From: Acidimicrobiales bacterium
GTDB taxonomy: Bacteria > Actinomycetota > Acidimicrobiia > Acidimicrobiales > JABEUL01
DNA: 6,191 nt
Assembly: GCA_027451605.1 (NCBI GenBank)
Contig: DAIDJA010000115.1
Location: 1-6,191, forward strand
Direction of reading: 5' to 3'
Positions 4,151 through 6,191 of the stretch are shown here, piece after piece. Below the pieces are notes generated by a model that did not search any database, was not told where the DNA came from, and saw only the letters and a list, made by a program, of their open reading frames with translations. The translations under genes and the position numbers were made by a program. The first letter of the stretch is position 1; every line of letters starts with the position of its first letter.

Positions 4151-5227
4151 ATGCCAACTCCAGAACTTTCGGATAACCCAATGGATTTTATTAAAAATAT
4201 CGAGACTATCCTAAATGATACTCTTGAAATTATCAGTAAGTGTGTTGAAACTGACGAGCTGAAAACGATTGGGCCTTTAGTTAACGGGAAAAAGTCTCCT
4301 TTAATAGCACTTCGGTCCAAGCTTAAAGACATTGAGCCGGGGGCACGTAAAGAGGTCGGAAAGGTATTAACGGATGCTCTCGACAAGGTTAAAGAGATCT
4401 TTGAGGAAAAAGAACTTGAACTAATCCGACTGGCGGAATTAAATTTTGAAAAATCCGATTTAACTGAAAATTTTGTCGCTCTAAATCCGATCTATTCGCC
4501 GACGATCGGAGCCCTACACCCGGTTACTTTGGCGCAAATGGAATTGGAAGATATATTTATAGCCATGGGCTTTAATGTCATGGACGGTCCCGAAGCTGAG
4601 ACAGACTGGTATAATTTTGAAGCCCTGAATATACCTAAAGATCATCCGGCACGTGGGATGTGGGATACTTTTTATTTAAACTCAAAAATTCCGGAAACCA
4701 TACTTATGAGAGCCCATACGTCCCCGGTTCAAGTCAGAGTTATGAAAACCTATGAGCCCCCAATCTATACGGTTATGCCGGGAAGATGTTTCAGGAGAGA
4801 CACTCCGGACGCAAGGCATTTGGCGATATTCCACCAGATAGAGGGTCTGGTAATCGATAAGGGTATTAATTTTGGGCATCTTGCCGGAACAATAGAACAA
4901 TTTACAACCAACTATTTTGGTCCCAATATTCATGCCAGACTCAGGCCGGCATACTTTCCGTTCACCGAACCGTCTGCAGAATTTGAAATAACATGCACGA
5001 TTTGCGGCGGTGACGGATGCAGAACTTGCTCTTTAACCGGTTGGATCGAGCTCGGGGGTTGCGGCATGGTAGATCCCGAAGTATTTAAGGCAGTTGGAAT
5101 TGATCCTGAAATTTGGACCGGTTTTGCATTTGGATTTGGGATCGACAGACTCGTTCAAATGAAATATTCTCTTTCGGATATGAGAGATCTAACGGAAAAT
5201 GATCTTAGGCTGCTTCTGCAGTTTTAG
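4151..5227 (+). CDS. pheS: Phenylalanyl-tRNA synthetase alpha subunit
   Basis: 358 residues from ATG 4151 to TAG 5227, near the usual 340-360. It is the catalytic subunit of the alpha2-beta2 class II enzyme that charges tRNA-Phe. The N-terminal ~100 residues are helical and charged, matching the coiled-coil tRNA-binding arm. The catalytic domain shows GALHPVTLAQMELEDIF (about 120-136), EAETDWYNFEALNIPKDHPAR, motif 2 GRCFRRDTPDARHLAIFHQIEG (211-232) and motif 3 GFGIDRLVQMKYSLSDMRDL (328-347). A four-cysteine C-x2-C-x4-C-x2-C cluster (282-293) precedes GWIELGGCGMV, as in many bacterial PheS. AAGGA (4137-4141) is 9 nt from this ATG. TTG 4148, one codon upstream, is an alternative; ATG 4144 is out of frame. 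pheT follows 11 nt after the stop. Confidence 0.96.
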   Translation: MPTPELSDNPMDFIKNIETILNDTLEIISKCVETDELKTIGPLVNGKKSPLIALRSKLKDIEPGARKEVGKVLTDALDKVKEIFEEKELELIRLAELNFEKSDLTENFVALNPIYSPTIGALHPVTLAQMELEDIFIAMGFNVMDGPEAETDWYNFEALNIPKDHPARGMWDTFYLNSKIPETILMRAHTSPVQVRVMKTYEPPIYTVMPGRCFRRDTPDARHLAIFHQIEGLVIDKGINFGHLAGTIEQFTTNYFGPNIHARLRPAYFPFTEPSAEFEITCTICGGDGCRTCSLTGWIELGGCGMVDPEVFKAVGIDPEIWTGFAFGFGIDRLVQMKYSLSDMRDLTENDLRLLLQF

Positions 5228-5238
5228 AAGGAAACACA

Positions 5239-6191
5239 ATGATTGTAACATTAAACTGGCTCAAGGAATTTGTCGCCATCGACGCTGACGCCGATGATGA
5301 AAGATCTATTCAAGAATTAGTTGATACCTTCAATTCGCTGGGTCTTGTCATTGATTCCTACAGGTATTACGGCAAAGGGATTGATAAAATTTTGGTAGCA
5401 AAGGTACTTAAGATCGATTCGATTAAAGGTGCCGATAAGATCAGACTTATAACCACGGATATCGGTGAAAATGATCCGGTGATGGTGGTCTGTGGCGCTT
5501 GGAATTTTAAAGAGGGAAACTACGTGCCCTATGCGCCAATTGGAACGATCCTGCCAAATAAGCTTGAGATAAAGGAGCGCACGATGAGGGGAGTCACCTC
5601 ATACGGAATGCTCTGTTCTGCAACTGAAATTGATCTGGCCTCTGACGAGAACGGCCTCATGTTGCTTGAGGTTACCGATGGCGACGTCGGTAACAGTGTC
5701 GTGAAGACTCTCAATATAAAATCGGATGTTATTTTTGATATTGAGACTGAAGGAAACCGTCCGGACGCACTTTCGGTTATAGGAATTGCAAGGGATCTCT
5801 CGGCAAAATATGAACTGCCGTTTACCGATAACGCTACAGACCTGATTCAAAGTAATAAATTTGAAATTGAAGAGGTATATGGTGACAAAACGCAAGTAGA
5901 TCAGATTCATGTTGCCATTGACGAACCGAGTAACTGCGCAGCTTTTGGGTTGGCTGAAATTGACAATGTAACTTTAGGTATATCCGCGTTTTTAATTCAA
6001 CAGCGGCTGCTTATTTCAAATATGAGACCTGTAAACAATCTCGTCGACATATCTAATTATCTGATGTTGGAAAGAGGTCAGCCTACTCATCCTTATGATA
6101 AAGACAAACTTGATCAAAAAAGAATTGCAGTAAGAAGTGCCATTTGCGGCGAAAAAATCGAGACATTGGACTCTCAGATTAGGGTGCTTGG
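5239..6191 (+). CDS. pheT: Phenylalanyl-tRNA synthetase beta subunit (3'-truncated by window edge)
   Basis: The frame is open from ATG 5239 to the window end: 317 complete codons of an expected ~800. PheT completes the alpha2-beta2 enzyme and carries the editing site for Tyr-tRNA-Phe. Visible in order: the N-terminal MIVTLNWLKEFV, an EMAP/OB-fold tRNA-binding domain (about 40-150) with ILVAKVLKID, ADKIRLITTD, VVCGAWNF and RGVTSYGMLCSATEI, then EGNRPDALSVIGIARDLSA (171-189), and the start of the B3/4 editing domain with QQRLLISNMRPVNNLVDISNYLMLERGQPTHPYD (in outline, about 254-287). The Trp in CGAWN replaces the Pro seen in many firmicute proteins. AAGGA at 5228-5232, directly after the pheS stop, serves as Shine-Dalgarno with a 6-nt gap, indicating one pheS-pheT transcript. 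Confidence 0.95.
   Translation, partial: MIVTLNWLKEFVAIDADADDERSIQELVDTFNSLGLVIDSYRYYGKGIDKILVAKVLKIDSIKGADKIRLITTDIGENDPVMVVCGAWNFKEGNYVPYAPIGTILPNKLEIKERTMRGVTSYGMLCSATEIDLASDENGLMLLEVTDGDVGNSVVKTLNIKSDVIFDIETEGNRPDALSVIGIARDLSAKYELPFTDNATDLIQSNKFEIEEVYGDKTQVDQIHVAIDEPSNCAAFGLAEIDNVTLGISAFLIQQRLLISNMRPVNNLVDISNYLMLERGQPTHPYDKDKLDQKRIAVRSAICGEKIETLDSQIRVL

Noticed and set aside
4117..4386. Minus-strand open frame opposite the start of pheS
   Set aside because: Antisense shadow of pheS coding sequence with no motif or ribosome-binding site of note. Similar shadows at 2424-2615, 3768-3962, 4682-4933, 5529-5714 and 5599-5910 were rejected for the same reason.

Overview
The window reads as chromosomal DNA of an actinobacterium. 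The block infC - rpmI - rplT - SpoU-type RNA methyltransferase - pheS - pheT, with a DUF1844 gene divergent from infC, is a familiar actinobacterial order. The base composition is fairly AT-rich for that phylum. The first gene encodes repeats of the type C-x5-C-YAVG ... DGG-x-x-W, which I associate with Acidimicrobiia and their relatives. I would guess an uncultured, lower-GC member of that group; this is inference, not proof.

Layout. Positions 1-734 hold the 3' part of a repeat-built, probably exported beta-propeller-like protein on the + strand. An AT-rich stem-loop with a T tract follows, the likely terminator. Positions 837-1064 show no gene I recognise. Positions 1065-1466 hold a DUF1844 protein on the - strand, possibly made from a leaderless mRNA. 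Positions 1467-1691 form a divergent intergenic region with a 15-nt direct repeat, a long-range inverted repeat and a perfect stem-loop. From 1692 on, everything runs on the + strand: infC (IF3), rpmI (bL35), rplT (bL20), a SpoU/TrmH-family methyltransferase, pheS and the first 317 codons of pheT.

How the genes work together. The + strand block is a translation operon: initiation factor IF3, two large-subunit ribosomal proteins, a probable rRNA/tRNA 2'-O-methyltransferase, and both subunits of phenylalanyl-tRNA synthetase. The most interesting content lies between these genes. infC has to start at an ATT codon placed 8 nt after a perfect Shine-Dalgarno, the rare start that underlies IF3 autoregulation in enteric bacteria. 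The 163-nt rpmI-rplT gap is packed with complementary segments, including two perfect helices that cross each other as an H-type pseudoknot; this is a good candidate for an L20 autoregulatory site. The SpoU-pheS gap contains a short frame rich in phenylalanine codons that runs into a 9-bp stem, resembling a Phe-responsive leader peptide. No mobile element, CRISPR array or convincing RNA gene was seen, and nothing suggests a wholly new multi-gene system. The novelty here is likely to be regulatory RNA.
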